Program-made: the position numbers and the translations under genes
In this document: positions 49,901 through 61,916 of the stretch, in pieces
Position numbering within the stretch: the first letter of the stretch is position 1
How the letters are laid out: each line of letters begins with the position of its first letter
NCBI GenBank assembly: GCA_002633005.1
Contig: NMRA01000012.1
Span: forward strand, 1,204,730 to 1,268,729
Length of the DNA stretch: 64,000 nt
Direction: 5' to 3'
DNA from: Phoronis australis
Taxonomy: Eukaryota > Phoronida > Phoronidae
Notes under the pieces: model-generated
What the model was told of the DNA's origin: nothing
Databases searched by the model: none
The model's input: only the letters and a program-made list of their open reading frames with translations

Positions 49901-52900
49901 TTGGAGATTGAATTGAAGGTGCGATTCGTTAACGGGGAGAAGTGGAAGAGGTATGTTTAATTTTTTGAGAATGAGGTACAGCACGTCATGTTTTTTGTCA
50001 ACGATGCCAACGTCAGTTTTGGCAACCTCAGAATAGATTTCATTTGGTGACCTGGCGTCAAGCACTGTAAGCGGTTTGATACGATGAGTTACTGGTGTAA
50101 TGTCAGAAATGGCAAAATAATTAGTCCGTCCTTACTTGTTCTGTAGCCGCCGTCTCGGTCGTTTCCTCTGCCCCCTCGTCCTCGTCCTCTACAGCACCGT
50201 CAGCCTCCTCCTCCTCCTCACCTTCCACAGCGTCCTCATTGTCAGCTGACACTATGTTGGAAACGCCTGAAATAAACCCAAAATTAATTTACAGCCTCTG
50301 CAACAGCATCCAAATGAGAGTACACATATTTGAACAGTCATATCTCCTAGTGGGAGCAAAGTAAAAATAACCAGTTGCCGATTTGGGCAAATGAACAAAG
50401 AACTGTTAAAAAAAATTAATTTGATTGCACAAATATTTGTTTGAGCTTGGAAGAGAGTTTAAGACATCAATAGCCTCCAAAAATGTTCCTCTATGCGCAA
50501 AAGGTACTTATAGCAACATGACTTTGATGTTAATCAGGGTTTGGCATAATTCGCCAAAGAGCCTGTGCAGGGCTCTCACTAAGGTGCCTGTGCCTTATAA
50601 AAGAGGAATTTTAGCAGCGTTTTTGTACTAAGAGGGGAATTTTCGCATCATGTTTTACTTGGAGAGGAATTTTTGTGATATTAATTTACTCCACTGCTTT
50701 TTATGACAGCACTATTTATATGCTTTCACAAATAAGCAAGTATCAACTTTAAGTACAACAATAAAAAGTAGGTCTAAGCCAGTGTTACACTTATTTGTAT
50801 AAGAGTGATTGAGGATAACCTGTTGTCACATAGCTCATTCATTAGACTAGCTATGCCTTTGGCGTATACACACGATGTACTACCATTGTCACACTGCTAG
50901 GCTTATGAAGGCTACACCAAGATGATGGATGATTGTTCACAAGCATAGAACAATGGCAAACATACATTGGGGAACATAATTATCAAAACTACAAGCCAGC
51001 ACTACCAACACCTTAAGTGGGCTAAGGAATAATTGTAAGGAACAGAGCCCCATCTTGTAGTTGTACCTCGGAACACACTTTGCTGGCACAATAAGGTTGC
51101 TGGAGGTTAAAACCATGAGGGTAATTTTTTATCGTTCAGAGGGGATTTTTTTACCTGATGACGTTAATTTCGCAAGATTTTCAAACTTTTTTGAGATAGG
51201 AATATGGCCGATATTCAGCCCCAATTTCAAGTGATTAAGGGCCCTGCTATGGGATGGCCACAGTCTCTACTGGGCCAGTTGAGATGGTGGTACTGTCTAC
51301 TATGCCATTAGACAGGATGATACATCACTACATGGCACCGCGGCTGCAGTGGCACCGGCGGAACACCACTACTGGCAGGAACAAAACATCTTTGGTAAAA
51401 TTGCTTTTTGGAAAACTTGAACTCCCAGTTTTGGAATAATGTTCAAACCAGCAGACGAAATGAAGACTCCGAATGTACACACCCGCCAGCCCCCGCCCCG
51501 ACTACTATGCTCAGAGTGACAGGATAAAATAAACATAGTGAATTTTCATTTATCCTTCCTTTGCCACAACATATTATGTATTACGAAGTCTTCTTGTTTT
51601 CATACTTTTTTGGCATTTTTGTCGATATGGGAATTTCAAAGGTGATTCAGAATTTGTTGGGTCACCAAGTCCCAAGGTCTCAGTGGCAAACAACTCCAGC
51701 GTCAACCCTGCATGCTTAGAATATAATTTTGAACATGGCATGCTGGCAGTCCAATGACTATTAGCTATTTGACATTCACGTGGCCTGGCTACATCTAAGA
51801 TAGTTACTAACCTTTATAATGTGACATCAACTGTATCAGGCGACAGACAATTGATTCATTGTTGTCACTTAACACAAGAGTGTAGCAAAGCTAATTTTAT
51901 TTTATAACTACTGTGGCACTCAAAGAATTTTGCACAGACATCAAGAATTCTTCCCGATTTCCTTTTCCCCAGAATCTGCAGAGCTCGACTCTTAGGACAT
52001 AGGGTCGACTCGCCGAATGAGACCTTGCAAATTCCAGGTTCACAAACAAGAAATGAGGTTGCCCACAAGAACACCCAGTATGCGTGGGGTGTAAAAGTCA
52101 TGGCCCCTATAAACGACATATAGTTGGCAACAGCTGAAAATCACTAGTCGGATATGGCGGTCCCCGATTTCGGGAACTAGTTTCATCTACTGAATAACGG
52201 ACCTGCTATTCAGTAATTGCCTGGTTCTCAAAATCAGAGACCGCTATATCCGACTAGACTATAACCCGTCTGTATCAGGCCTTTATCCAGGATTTCAAAA
52301 ATAGGGTGTCCAAAATGGTTTCCCAATATTCCAGGGCGCCCTTGATTCCGACGCGTAAACCCTCACCCCCAGAACTGTTCACCAGCAACCCCTCCCCCAC
52401 ACACAGTGACCAAGGTTTTTACGTCTAGGTTTACAAAACAGCCTTCTGTAGTGAGCTTTTTTCCAAAAAAAGTGTGTAGACCCAGACTTTTACAACTGAA
52501 TTTACGAAATCAGCCAAGTAGCTTGCCAAAGAAATATTAGAGATATTGGTTAAACTTAGGAACCAGTAAGAGACTGTTTCCTAGGTTAAACAATGTGTGC
52601 ACTGTTTTTGGTGATCTCAAGTCAAATTAATGTTATTATTATGTTTGTCGTATTGTTTTAATTTGCTTTAATATTGTGTAAAATGAGTCATTAAAGCTGC
52701 AGTTACAAAACAAGAAAAATTCACAGATGTGTGATTTATATTTTGGCAACAGGTGTCACTGCTGTTCCATAGTAAAAAGTTAAAACGCACATTGAAAAGC
52801 ATGAAGTGAGTGCAAACTCAAATTAAATGGGCATATTCTTGAGGCACAACACTGTATTAAAGTAACGACATTTATTTTACTTTTGATGTTTAAAAAAAAG

Positions 52901-54967
52901 ATGAAAATCATGAAGTTACAGCTCTGAAACACTAGTATGGAGTTGTACTAAGGTTTGAATCCTATAGGCTATAGTAATGCCCTGTGGAGATAAGACCTCT
53001 GGGAGCATAGCCAGCAGTGGAAGAAACTTTGACAACCAATTCTGTTGCAGCTTGAAAGATATTATAGATGTTCAACCAAGTATGAACATGGCAACTTCGT
53101 ATATACATCAGGGCTTGGAATGACCAATGACAAAAAACGCGGAAACTTTTACGGCCCAAATCATGCCCGACAACCAGCCTTGAAATGGTCAATGTGAACC
53201 CTTTCCCCATCAAAAATCGGGAGGACTAAAAAAAAGGCATGATAACCAGCCTTGAAATGGTCAATGTGAACCCTTTCCCCGACAAAAATCGGGAGGACTA
53301 CAAAAAAAGGTTACCACCATCAGTAGCATGCGTCTGCATCCTTTTAGCTCGCCCGTCCACTCCCAACCCACACATTTTTGGCTGCAGAGCGGTGGTATTT
53401 GTCGCCGCGCTTAACAATAACACGAGACGCCATTGAAAATCCCACCACGCTGTCCCAGATGCCCCGGCAATGTTGACAATTTACGTTCCTCCGAAACAAA
53501 AAGAGCAACTTCCGCTTTTCGAGGTGAACGTCGTCTGCAACGCCGCGGTAAGAAAGGAATTTGCCGCGGAAATTTTATATCAAATCCGATTTTTTTACGC
53601 GGAAATATTATAAAAAAAAGCGCAAAGCACATTTGAAAAAAGCGGAAATCCGCGTTTCCGCGGAAAATTCCAAGCCCTGATACATGGTATACTTCTTTGA
53701 AAAAAAAGAACCCCCACTGTGAGCTCACTTCTCCTTTCAGCTCTATGTCTAGGCTTCCTAGTAATCATTACAATGTATGTGTCCAAACTTGAAAGGTTCC
53801 CATTAACAGTGGGCATCCAAATGATACATTGGGCGTCCTTGCCAGGGCGTCCAGAATGAAGGCCTGGTCTGTATACAAATATTTAGACATGTTCCAAACG
53901 GTTCTTTAACCGTGGAACACAATTTTGCCCAAATATTGCAAATTAAAATCGTTCCTGTGGTAGTTGCAAGGCCTGAATGAAGCAAAATACAGTATCAGTT
54001 CCTAACCAAAATGGAAAGACATTTAATGAAAGAAGTCGTTAGTAAATGGAAAAGTCAACATTTTCCACACACAAACTTTGCTCTCGACACCATCTTGTTG
54101 CTGAGTGATACTACCGTAAGTTGATGTCATGATTTGAGAAAAGATGTCAACTGTTAACCTAATGACCTAGTTTGTGGTTAAATGCCATTGGTTGATTTAG
54201 AAATGAGATCAACCCTCGAAATCTTAATCTGCCAGAACCAGAAGTGGAAGTCACCATTTTGCAGGTGATCTTTTTAACGACAAATTTCTTTAATTTTGGG
54301 CTGCTAATTCTTGTGCTGAAAGTGACCAGAGGCAGAACAGGATGATCATTTTATAATCCAGGTGTCTTTTTAAACTATTAATTATGAAAGTCGCACATTC
54401 CACATTTCTTTGACAACAGATTCTTGCAAAAACTGCAAGAAAAGCCAGCCAGAACTTTCGAATAGAAGTGGTATGTGACTGTATCTTACCAGTGCCCTTC
54501 TTGAACAATTTAAATTTATTTGCCTAGTAACAAAACTTCAAAATGAAAGCCAAGGAAAACATATTATACAAGATTTTGCTGAGTATCTACAGAAAATTAT
54601 AAGGCAGTGCAAGGTAAGATGGAAAGGTGTCGAAAATGGGTAAGCTCGGTCGGAAAATTGGCAAGACTGCTAAGAAACGGACTTTTGCAAAATCGCCAAA
54701 AACAGTCGAAAACTACGGTTACCGAGCAAAACGAACGTGAACAACTCTTGGAGAAGAGAACACAAGACCATGTAACTAGATGCACCAAGTCATTGCCGCC
54801 CATGTGTGTGGAGGGTCAACGTTAATTTCTGTGCCACGTATGCAAGCCGGTACACAAAAACAAGGTAGATGTCGATTAGAAATTAACTCACCATTTCCAG
54901 CAGACATAAAAGTCGTCGGCAATACAAGAAGCATCAGTAACAGCAATTTTCCTATAAGCGAATTCAT
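43936..54967 (-). CDS. SSR1: SSR1, translocon-associated protein subunit alpha (TRAP-alpha)
   Basis: TRAP-alpha is a single-pass ER membrane subunit of the TRAP complex beside the Sec61 channel. Eight exons: 54892-54967, 50136-50266, 49091-49193, 48231-48358, 46586-46717, 45638-45796, 44441-44531 and 43936-44012. All are GT/AG and phases chain (1, 0, 1, 0, 0, 0, 1) to 298 residues; human has 286. Exon 1 is a signal peptide ([18 protein letters not shown]). Exons 2-3 encode a strongly acidic lumenal stretch of Glu/Asp runs, as in the family. Exons 4-6 give the lumenal domain, including [44 protein letters not shown] and [12 protein letters not shown], with an N-glycosylation sequon (N201-D-T). 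A membrane helix spans about 218-240. The cytosolic tail has [11 protein letters not shown] and a basic SPRRSP end finishing GSDD, as in vertebrates. Confidence 0.96.
47601..47678. repeat. 32 bp tandem duplication in an SSR1 intron
   Basis: The unit TGCAAGGATCCTACTTCCAC followed by CTATTCAATGAC occurs twice in a row with one or two changes. It is intronic and non-coding. Confidence 0.8.
50340..50575. repeat. Diverged solitary arm of the fold-back element
   Basis: Contains TTTGTTTGAGCTTGGAAGAG, TTCCTCTATGCGCAAAAGGT and GGCATAATTCGCC, which align in order with the right arm of the 900 bp element (20161-20370). There is no inverted partner and the identity is much lower, so it is an old, partial relative. 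It is in SSR1 intron 1. Confidence 0.7.
52144..52257. mobile_element. 114 bp miniature inverted-repeat element
   Basis: Ends CTAGTCGGATATGGCGGTC and the inverted GACCGCTATATCCGACTAG are complementary over 19 bp with one mismatch. A second nested inverted repeat (TACTGAATA with TATTCAGTA) sits in the middle. The CTAG at both ends could be a target duplication or part of the termini. It is intronic in SSR1. Confidence 0.7.
53109..53679. mobile_element. 571 bp element with CAGGGCTTGGAAT inverted ends
   Basis: The left end CAGGGCTTGGAAT (53109-53121) is matched by the inverted ATTCCAAGCCCTG (53667-53679), and ATACAT directly flanks both ends (53103-53108 and 53680-53685). Further in, GCGGAAAC and the inverted GTTTCCGCG strings recur. 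CAGGG termini are typical of hAT transposons, but those make 8 bp duplications and only 6 bp match here. No transposase is encoded. It sits in SSR1 intron 1 and contains a 72 bp tandem duplication. Confidence 0.7.
53168..53312. repeat. 72 bp tandem duplication
   Basis: Two adjacent copies of a unit containing AACCAGCCTTGAAATGGTCA and AAAAATCGGGAGGACTA differ at only a few positions (for example CCCCATC versus CCCCGAC). It lies inside the 571 bp inverted-end element. Confidence 0.9.
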
Positions 54968-55592
54968 TGTCGTTTCCTAGTAAATAAAAGGTCGAAAACA
55001 CGGATGGACCGGGATTTTACTCCCAGCCTGGATCACCGAATATCTACACCAAGCAATGGACGTTTCAAAAGGAAACACTTGTTGACTCAAAACGAGGCAG
55101 TAAAGACAATTTACATTGACCTCTTTCATTCGTCTATTTTTGGGTCAATATCCTAACTGGTCACATTTCAGCCAATTAAGATCGCGTTCTCATGAGGAGA
55201 GTCACGATAGCAATTACTGTACGAAAAGGTGTTTCCCGGTATTTTAGTTACTCAGTCAGCTGTTTACGGTGAGTTGGAACATTTTGCATTGTGTTACTGC
55301 ACAATAAGACCTGTTTCCTGTTCTGGCGATATATATGGTATTTGATATTATTTCATTTAGACCTACTTCATGTAGACACTAAAGACTGTGACTCAAACTT
55401 TAGACAGGAATTAACAAGTGGTGGCCTAACCGTTGACAATTGTCACTTGTCATTTGACTTTTTGTGGCTAGAGTCGAGACGCTGCTAACTGACTGTGACC
55501 GAGTGCGCAGTTACCAGTTGGCCTGTACTGTGTTGGGATTGGGATTTGTGGAGTGAGTACTCTGTAGGCAATAACCACATTGATCAGTATAA

Positions 55593-58500
55593 ATGGAAAG
55601 GGAAAGAGGACAATTGGGACAATTCCCTTCCCTGAAAAATGGTGATGCAATGTTAGTACTAGACCAAGTTAAACACCAGACCGAATTAACTTGGTCTGCT
55701 TACATGGTTGCAGCTAAGCAGTTGCAAAATGCCAAAGCCATGATGTGGGGCATGTCCCAACCTATCTCTACCTGGCCTTGGGTGATGAAATGGAAAGCGG
55801 AAAATATACCAGGTACTAGTATCACAGTAGTTGTACCATACTTATGCCTGAATAAAGGTTGTTCCTTAACTGGCTTAAGCCATTCACTAGGTGTGTAACA
55901 CTGTAAGTGTACGTCTTCGTATATAGCCACTAGCCAGCCAGGCAGCCGGCTAGACAGTACCACCATTTGGTGCAAGCAATGTAAAAATGGCCAGTTGCTA
56001 ATTTTGACAAATGAACGAATGATTGTTCGAAAAAAGTTTGATTGTGGGAGTATTTGTTCGAGTTCGGAAGAGTTAAAGACATCACCGGGTTTCATCAGTG
56101 TGAGGAATAATTTCTTGCAAGCTCTTATTTAAAGCCGATGCATATTATCACTCTACAAATTTAGCAGTAAAACAATGGTACAATGGTAATTTTGTATTCA
56201 GTGGATGTAACTGGTTCTAGTTTATAATGTAAAATGAAATGAGATTAGCTGTGATTGATGTGAACTGTTCATGAAAACTGATGGACACTTCTTTTAAGTT
56301 ATTGATGTCCTGATTGATATCTTTGGAGGTAGAAATGATTTTATTTTAAGATATGGAAATATGTGAGATATGCTTAGCGAGTTGGGTAACCTGGTTTACA
56401 ATTTACATTTTGGTAGTGAGGAAGAAAGAGTGAGTCCCTTTAAAGAGTGAATTGCTGTGTAAGTTCCTGTGTTACTTAGTTAAGGTGTTCTGAAAGAATA
56501 TACCATGAAAGCCACAAGTTTGTGTTAGTGGAACTTTTAGGCATGAGGAAACAGGCTTACTTGTCAATGAAAGAAATATGTATACATGACTGTTAGTAGG
56601 TTGGGTGATGGGCTAGTTCCCTGCATGATTGCTTTATAGCATTACTGACAAGTACAAAATGAAAAAACAAAAAATGCCAGCATGCCATTTTTGAGGCTAA
56701 TGCAATCGTCTACCTTTTCATCATTTTAGTTGGGCCACCCTCGTAATATCCCTGTGATATCTAGTGTGTTGTCATGTGCTCTTCTCTCATTCTGTAGTGT
56801 TGTCTATGAGGATGTTTAGTGATGACCTGTCTGCTAGTAGCACTATTGTGACACCACTTCAGGTGGAAAAGGAATAGATATGCAGTCACATCAAATTGTT
56901 AATAACTTCGGAGGTCTTGGATATTTTTCTATTCAGGTACCCTCAGGGATATTTTGGTATTCAAAACTTTTACTTAATTGTCCATTTAGATCAATGCGTG
57001 TCCTTTCACTCACTGGGTGTTCCCTGAGGAGTTGAGAATGAATAAAATTAACAGGGTCCGTGCCCCCTAACCCCTCCCTCCATCCTAATAATTTTCAAAG
57101 CACCTATCAATTTAAAGCACCATATAACTGGCCTATTGCGCTGTGAACACATATACCCTATAATGATTACTCATGGGACGTCATTACAAAAAAATACCTG
57201 TGATGTACAATATTTTCACTAAAGCGATTTGAACAAGAACAAACTGTCTGTGACTAGGATTGCGTTTTATTTTGCTCTCAAAGTTTCGACTACGGAAAGG
57301 TTTTTTGCAATGTTTACTGGTGCTCGATCTATGCTGATCTGTTCTTATGCACTTACTGATATTCTGTTGACGTAAAAACAATGGGGAGGGACCCGTTACA
57401 TGGTGTAACACATTTAGTGAGTTTAAGGTGGACTGTTGGCCCTAGGCGACACTGACAACGGGCAGCACAGACATGAGTGGGTTGTGCGAAAACTGTAGGG
57501 CCTAGGGGAACACTGTTATCTTCTACCCCAGGCGACAATAACCCTAGCTATGCCACTTAACACATTTAATCTGATCAGGAACAGTACTGGATGTTGGCAG
57601 GTCAGACAAGACATGGAACAAAAGCCTGCCTAGGCCTATGCCAAACACTGACCCACATGTTTGTACTATGGGTGGGTTTTGTGTATTTCCCTATGATAGA
57701 CTTCATTAGGACACAATGTGTGTATGACTACAGCAAAATCATAGGGAAGTAACTTAATAAAATACAGAAGTATATAAACCTAAGGTAGTAGTAGTAGTAA
57801 TACTAACTGTTTATACTATTGTAAATATTAGTTTTGTCGTTTTAGAAATCTAAATGTGTGCACTATATACCCCACAAATGTGGCGATTATCTTTTATACT
57901 GAACAAAATAGCACTGTGAACCTGGGCTTAAAGTTCATAGGGTGCCTTCTATTGTTATCTGACGTCTCGTTTTATAGTCCAATAATAAGTTCAAGGTATG
58001 AAAATTTGACAGATATGAAGTGTCTAGTTATCACTAAACATTATTTATAACTGCATTCATTCAGTGGTATTTATTTACTCTGGAAATGATTTTCTTCGAG
58101 GTGTTCTACTCCGGGTCCGTCAAACAAACAAACTTTTCATTTGCCTACTGTTATGAAACTGATCTGTTGAGCCTGTTCTTAAGGTTATCTATTACCTTAT
58201 CAAGTCTGTATTCAGCCAAATATTTACAAAACTATGGAACTTAACTCGGTAAAAGTATATATTTTGTGAAAGTAGAAAATCTGTAGAATTTGAGTTTAGC
58301 ATTTATACTAATCTGCCATTGATTGGGTCACGTGACCATTTTCTTTTAGTAAAACAGCAAAAAAGATAGGCACATTCATAGCAAAATAGTAGCGCCAATA
58401 ACATAACCGAATTTCTTTGAAATAAATTTTCAAGATTAACTCTCAAAAACACTGCAACAATTTTCTAAATTATCATTTCGTTTCAATTATGCAACTTTGG

Positions 58501-61332
58501 AGTTTTTTCATTAAAATCATAAGAACTTCATTTTTGATATCCCTTTAGCAAAAGTGTATCGGAGAATGGTGCAGAATGGTGAAAGTTTAATTTGAATGCG
58601 ATCAGTCATAGCATAAAACGAAAACTACGTAAATGTTTCAGAAAATTGTGTCTTCATTTTTTAGATCTTGTCTTGAAAATTTAAGTGAAATAAGGTTTCG
58701 CCATGTTGATGATACCGTTGTTTTGCTTTCAGTTTGCCTTTCTTTTTTGCTAAACATCACTATAGATATGAGCGTGTGACCCAGTTAATGGCAGATTGAT
58801 CAAAAGTCAAAAATCAAATTCTGCAAGCTTTCTACTTGCAGAAAGTGATACTTTTACCGAGTTAAAATATGTAGTTTTATTGATATTTGACAAAATACAC
58901 AGGGTTGTCAGTAAGTAAGGTCATACTGACTCCTACATAAAATTAACAACTGACAAATAATGAAACCTCCGGATTTTGTTCTACAATAATCTCACTAGTA
59001 ACTTATTAGGGTCATGAGGTGTATTCAGTTTTGAGCAAAACAATTTTTTTCAAAATTAAAGTTGACAAACATCTTTTGTCTGACATTGCTTTTAAACCAG
59101 TTGAGCGTATCACAATGACATTTGAACCATGATATACTACCAACAGAATTTATTCTAAAACTCTGAATCTGAGCATGTGTGAATTCAGTCTAGTTCATAA
59201 CTAATCTTTGGGCATGAAATGCAGCATGTTGTGGTAATGATTTGGAATTTCTGTTCAAGTGTTTCTCTAATTTTGATTCAATTACAGTCAGAGGCAGTGT
59301 TCAATGCATGCATGGTGAATAGGACACGGTAACTCCATTTTTAGGAGAAAATTACTGTTTCTATCCATTCCTCTAGTTTTCAAAGGTTTTATTTGTTGGT
59401 GTGTCAGATCAGAGTTTTGATGTAGCTGAATGTTATGAACTGTCAAATTTCTTGTTCATCTTCACTTCTGAAAAGTAAAAAATTACCTCCAACTATGTTG
59501 ACAACTGATCGTCGCTGGTGTCTTCATCATAACCTGACTACGGTACACATGACACACACTGATGAAGACACCAGCAGTGATCAGTTGTCGAAAAACTTTT
59601 GAAGGCAATTCTGAATTTTTTGGAAGCTTATAGGAAATCAGTTATCATTCAAAACACCTGTACTGAATTTCTTGAGATTTATTTTTGTTCAGATAGTTGG
59701 AAATATAATATTAAAAGTTATCCAATATTTTGTCCTTTACCACAAAGGGCAGTTTTGTGCATGGCAGTCACAAGTTACACATTTGATGATCCAGTTTAGC
59801 GACCTAAAGCTCGCGAATGCGATGTCAGATTTGGTGACTTGGAAAAAATCCAACTTACCATGAAGTCGCCAGATTTTTGTTGTATCCAAGTCAGAAGAAG
59901 TTGGACAAACAAGAATTGACTTGGAAATTTGTGGTGCCTTCCAAACTTTAAAATTAATAACATTTTCCCAACAGATCTCTGTTGTTATGCTTGTGAAATC
60001 ATTTGTACACATGCGAGCACGCGATCAAAGTACAACAGGAAGTTAACTGTCGAAGTTGCTTTCCAAAAACTGGCTGGTTTTGACTTGACCATGAGGCATG
60101 TGTCTACAATGTTTTCTCATCACTTTAGTTAGGTAGGAGCTTAATGAGAACGAAAAATATGCCGAAACATCCAAAAATGATCCAACAGTGGACTTTCCTT
60201 AATCGAATTGGACATGAAGGTGCTGCAACACACCATTTTTCTTTTGTAGTCAAATGGGAAAATAGGTAAGCATACTGTTGTATCGTGATGCTGATAACAA
60301 ATTTTTCTGTTTTTAGCCACCTCATTTTGCCAGATTGCATTTGCGGAGTTGAGCGTCGAACCATGCATTTCTTTACAGTTTAGTGCATGAAGCCTGGTAT
60401 TTGAATAAGTTAACCTGCATGCTTTGCTACTAGTGTTTTCCCTCTCACTTTGGTACCTGTTGACATTGAGATGAAAGCAAAGGAAATTACTTTCTAGTAT
60501 GTGGGCATTCATGTGTCTTTTTAGTTTGTGTAAAAGAGTGTACGGTGTAGTAGGTGTTGAGTTGGATGCCCTAGGCATGAACATTCTGGTTTATGTGTTT
60601 CCTACTTTCGATTTAAACACGGAAATTGTAAAATGGGCTCTTACAAACTGACCTTGCAAATTTTTCAGCCATAAAGGGAAATTGCAAGATAACCTATTGT
60701 AGCAAAAATGGACATTGTGAAATTGGACCGTAGACCCATAATTTTATAGAATGGCTTCCTCTGGTTTCAGTATTATCATTCGTTATGAGTTGTTCTTATT
60801 TACTAGTATATGGTCTGAAGACTGCCTTGATGCCTTACTGGTTTCTTAAAGTCAGCTCAGGGGTGAATTATTTTTGGTGCTAGAATGGTCTTGCCTTGCT
60901 TGGTCTTGTTGGTATGGTAATTTGCAATTGCTGTTGTACTATCACTGAAAAGGCACTGACAGAAGGTTCATAGACTGTTTACTACAAAAGTGTTACATAA
61001 TTTCAAGGCATTTATGTCATGAAATGAATCTAAACAAACTACCTGTATGTTATCCTCATTTCGTAATTATTAGTTAAAAGTTTTGACCAGCTATTATACA
61101 ATAATTCTTCGCCTGTTTATCTCGCAATGCTTGTGGTGCAAAAATAAATGTGTAGTCTGTCATTAGCTTGGGTTAAACTGTTTTAGGCATCTTAAAACAA
61201 CATTTGGGAGGGTTTCCATTATTTGCTGCAAGGCCTTTGAAATTAAGAAAAATGACAACTTTGACTATCATTTTTGTATTCAGAGTAAGTGAAGGATTAC
61301 AGAATATACTTAAACATGTTTATGAAATATGA
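55593..61332 (+). CDS. Candidate four-exon gene, small protein of unknown function
   Basis: I do not recognise this protein. Exon 55593-55812 opens with ATG and encodes 73 residues (MERERGQLGQFPSLK, then VKHQTELTWSAYMVAAKQLQ and a Trp-rich GMSQPISTWPWVMKW). It is divergent from SSR1, with start codons 625 bp apart. Three further exons fit by consensus and phase: 56798-56862 (after CATTCTGTAG), 59288-59328 (after AATTACAG) and 61284-61332 (after TTGTATTCAG). Phases 1, 0 and 2 match, and a TGA follows at 61330-61332 with AATAAA immediately after it. The total is 124 residues, predicted soluble, partly helical, with no signal peptide or membrane segment. Exon 1 is the best-supported part; the small exons rest on splice grammar alone, and other exons may be missing. 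Confidence 0.42.
55905..56100. repeat. Diverged fold-back arm plus family A fragment
   Basis: First comes a fragment resembling the end of family A (GTCTTCGTATATAGCC, CAGCCGGCTAG). Then comes GGGAGTATTTGTTCGAGTTC and GGAAGAGTTAAAGACATC, which match the fold-back arm near 20225-20260. It lies in the first intron of the candidate small gene. Confidence 0.65.
58197..58910. mobile_element. Dispersed repeat family B, copy 3 (fold-back form)
   Basis: The left half (58197-58480) matches copies 1 and 2 of family B. The right half (about 58620-58910) is its reverse complement: AACTCGGTAAAAGTAT on the left pairs with ATACTTTTACCGAGTT on the right, and AAAAAAGATAGGC with GCCTTTCTTTTTTGC. With arms near 280 bp the segment is a long imperfect hairpin, suggesting that family B is a non-autonomous DNA transposon of which copies 1 and 2 retain other parts. 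Confidence 0.75.
59501..59588. repeat. 29 bp inverted repeat (hairpin)
   Basis: ACAACTGATCGTCGCTGGTG (59501 on) is complementary to the segment ending at 59588, over 29 bp with three mismatches. The loop is 30 bases and a TCGAAA follows the second arm. The plus strand reads CTGATGA (59559-59565) and GAAA (59590-59593), the two conserved boxes of a hammerhead ribozyme, though stem pairing between them is poor. Confidence 0.75.
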
Positions 61333-61889
61333 ATTAATAAAAACTAATAGAATTATAACCTCATTCCATGGTTGTAGTACCATACAGGCCAGTACTTGTG
61401 ACAACACACTTATTAACTACCAGTATGTAGTATTTGGTGACTCATTGCAATTCTGGGAATCCTGACAATACAGTTATGGTAGTTTAGAGTGTGTGTTTGT
61501 GTGTCTAGCTAGTCTTGTGGTACCTTTCTCATTTTAATCTTGACCACATGCATGTTTGCACATTCATGAGTAAACTTGTGGTTACTACTAATTTTTTCTT
61601 CTATGTTACTGGTTATGTAAGTTATGAGGCTCAAATTCCTGGAATTGAACTCAACCTCAGGCTCTAAGTCTGTATTCATTGTTGGTTGTTGCCTCCAGAC
61701 ACTCTGTGAGAATTGGCAACTGTGTGTGAAGTGTAGTCTGTTCATTTTAATACGTATTATAAAAGTGCGATTTAGGTGCATATTGTCAAGTAAGATTGCA
61801 GATTTTTGGTGGTGCAATTTCTGAAATTCCAAGGAAAATAGTTGTATGATTCATTGAATTCTAAGTCGAACCAATAAATTTTGAGTTTC

Positions 61890-61916
61890 AATCTTTTATT
61901 TATTTATTTATTATTG
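61890..61916. repeat. ATTT microsatellite
   Basis: A short TTTA/ATTT run (TTTATTTATTTATTTATTAT), with no associated gene. Confidence 0.9.

Noticed and set aside
50570-51250. Possible hAT-like element with CAGGGCTCT and GGGCCCTG ends
   Set aside because: End similarity is only about nine bases and no target duplication is visible.
55700-56095. 131-codon minus-strand open frame
   Set aside because: It is the complement of the candidate first exon at 55593-55812 and then of repeat sequence; no splice or family support.
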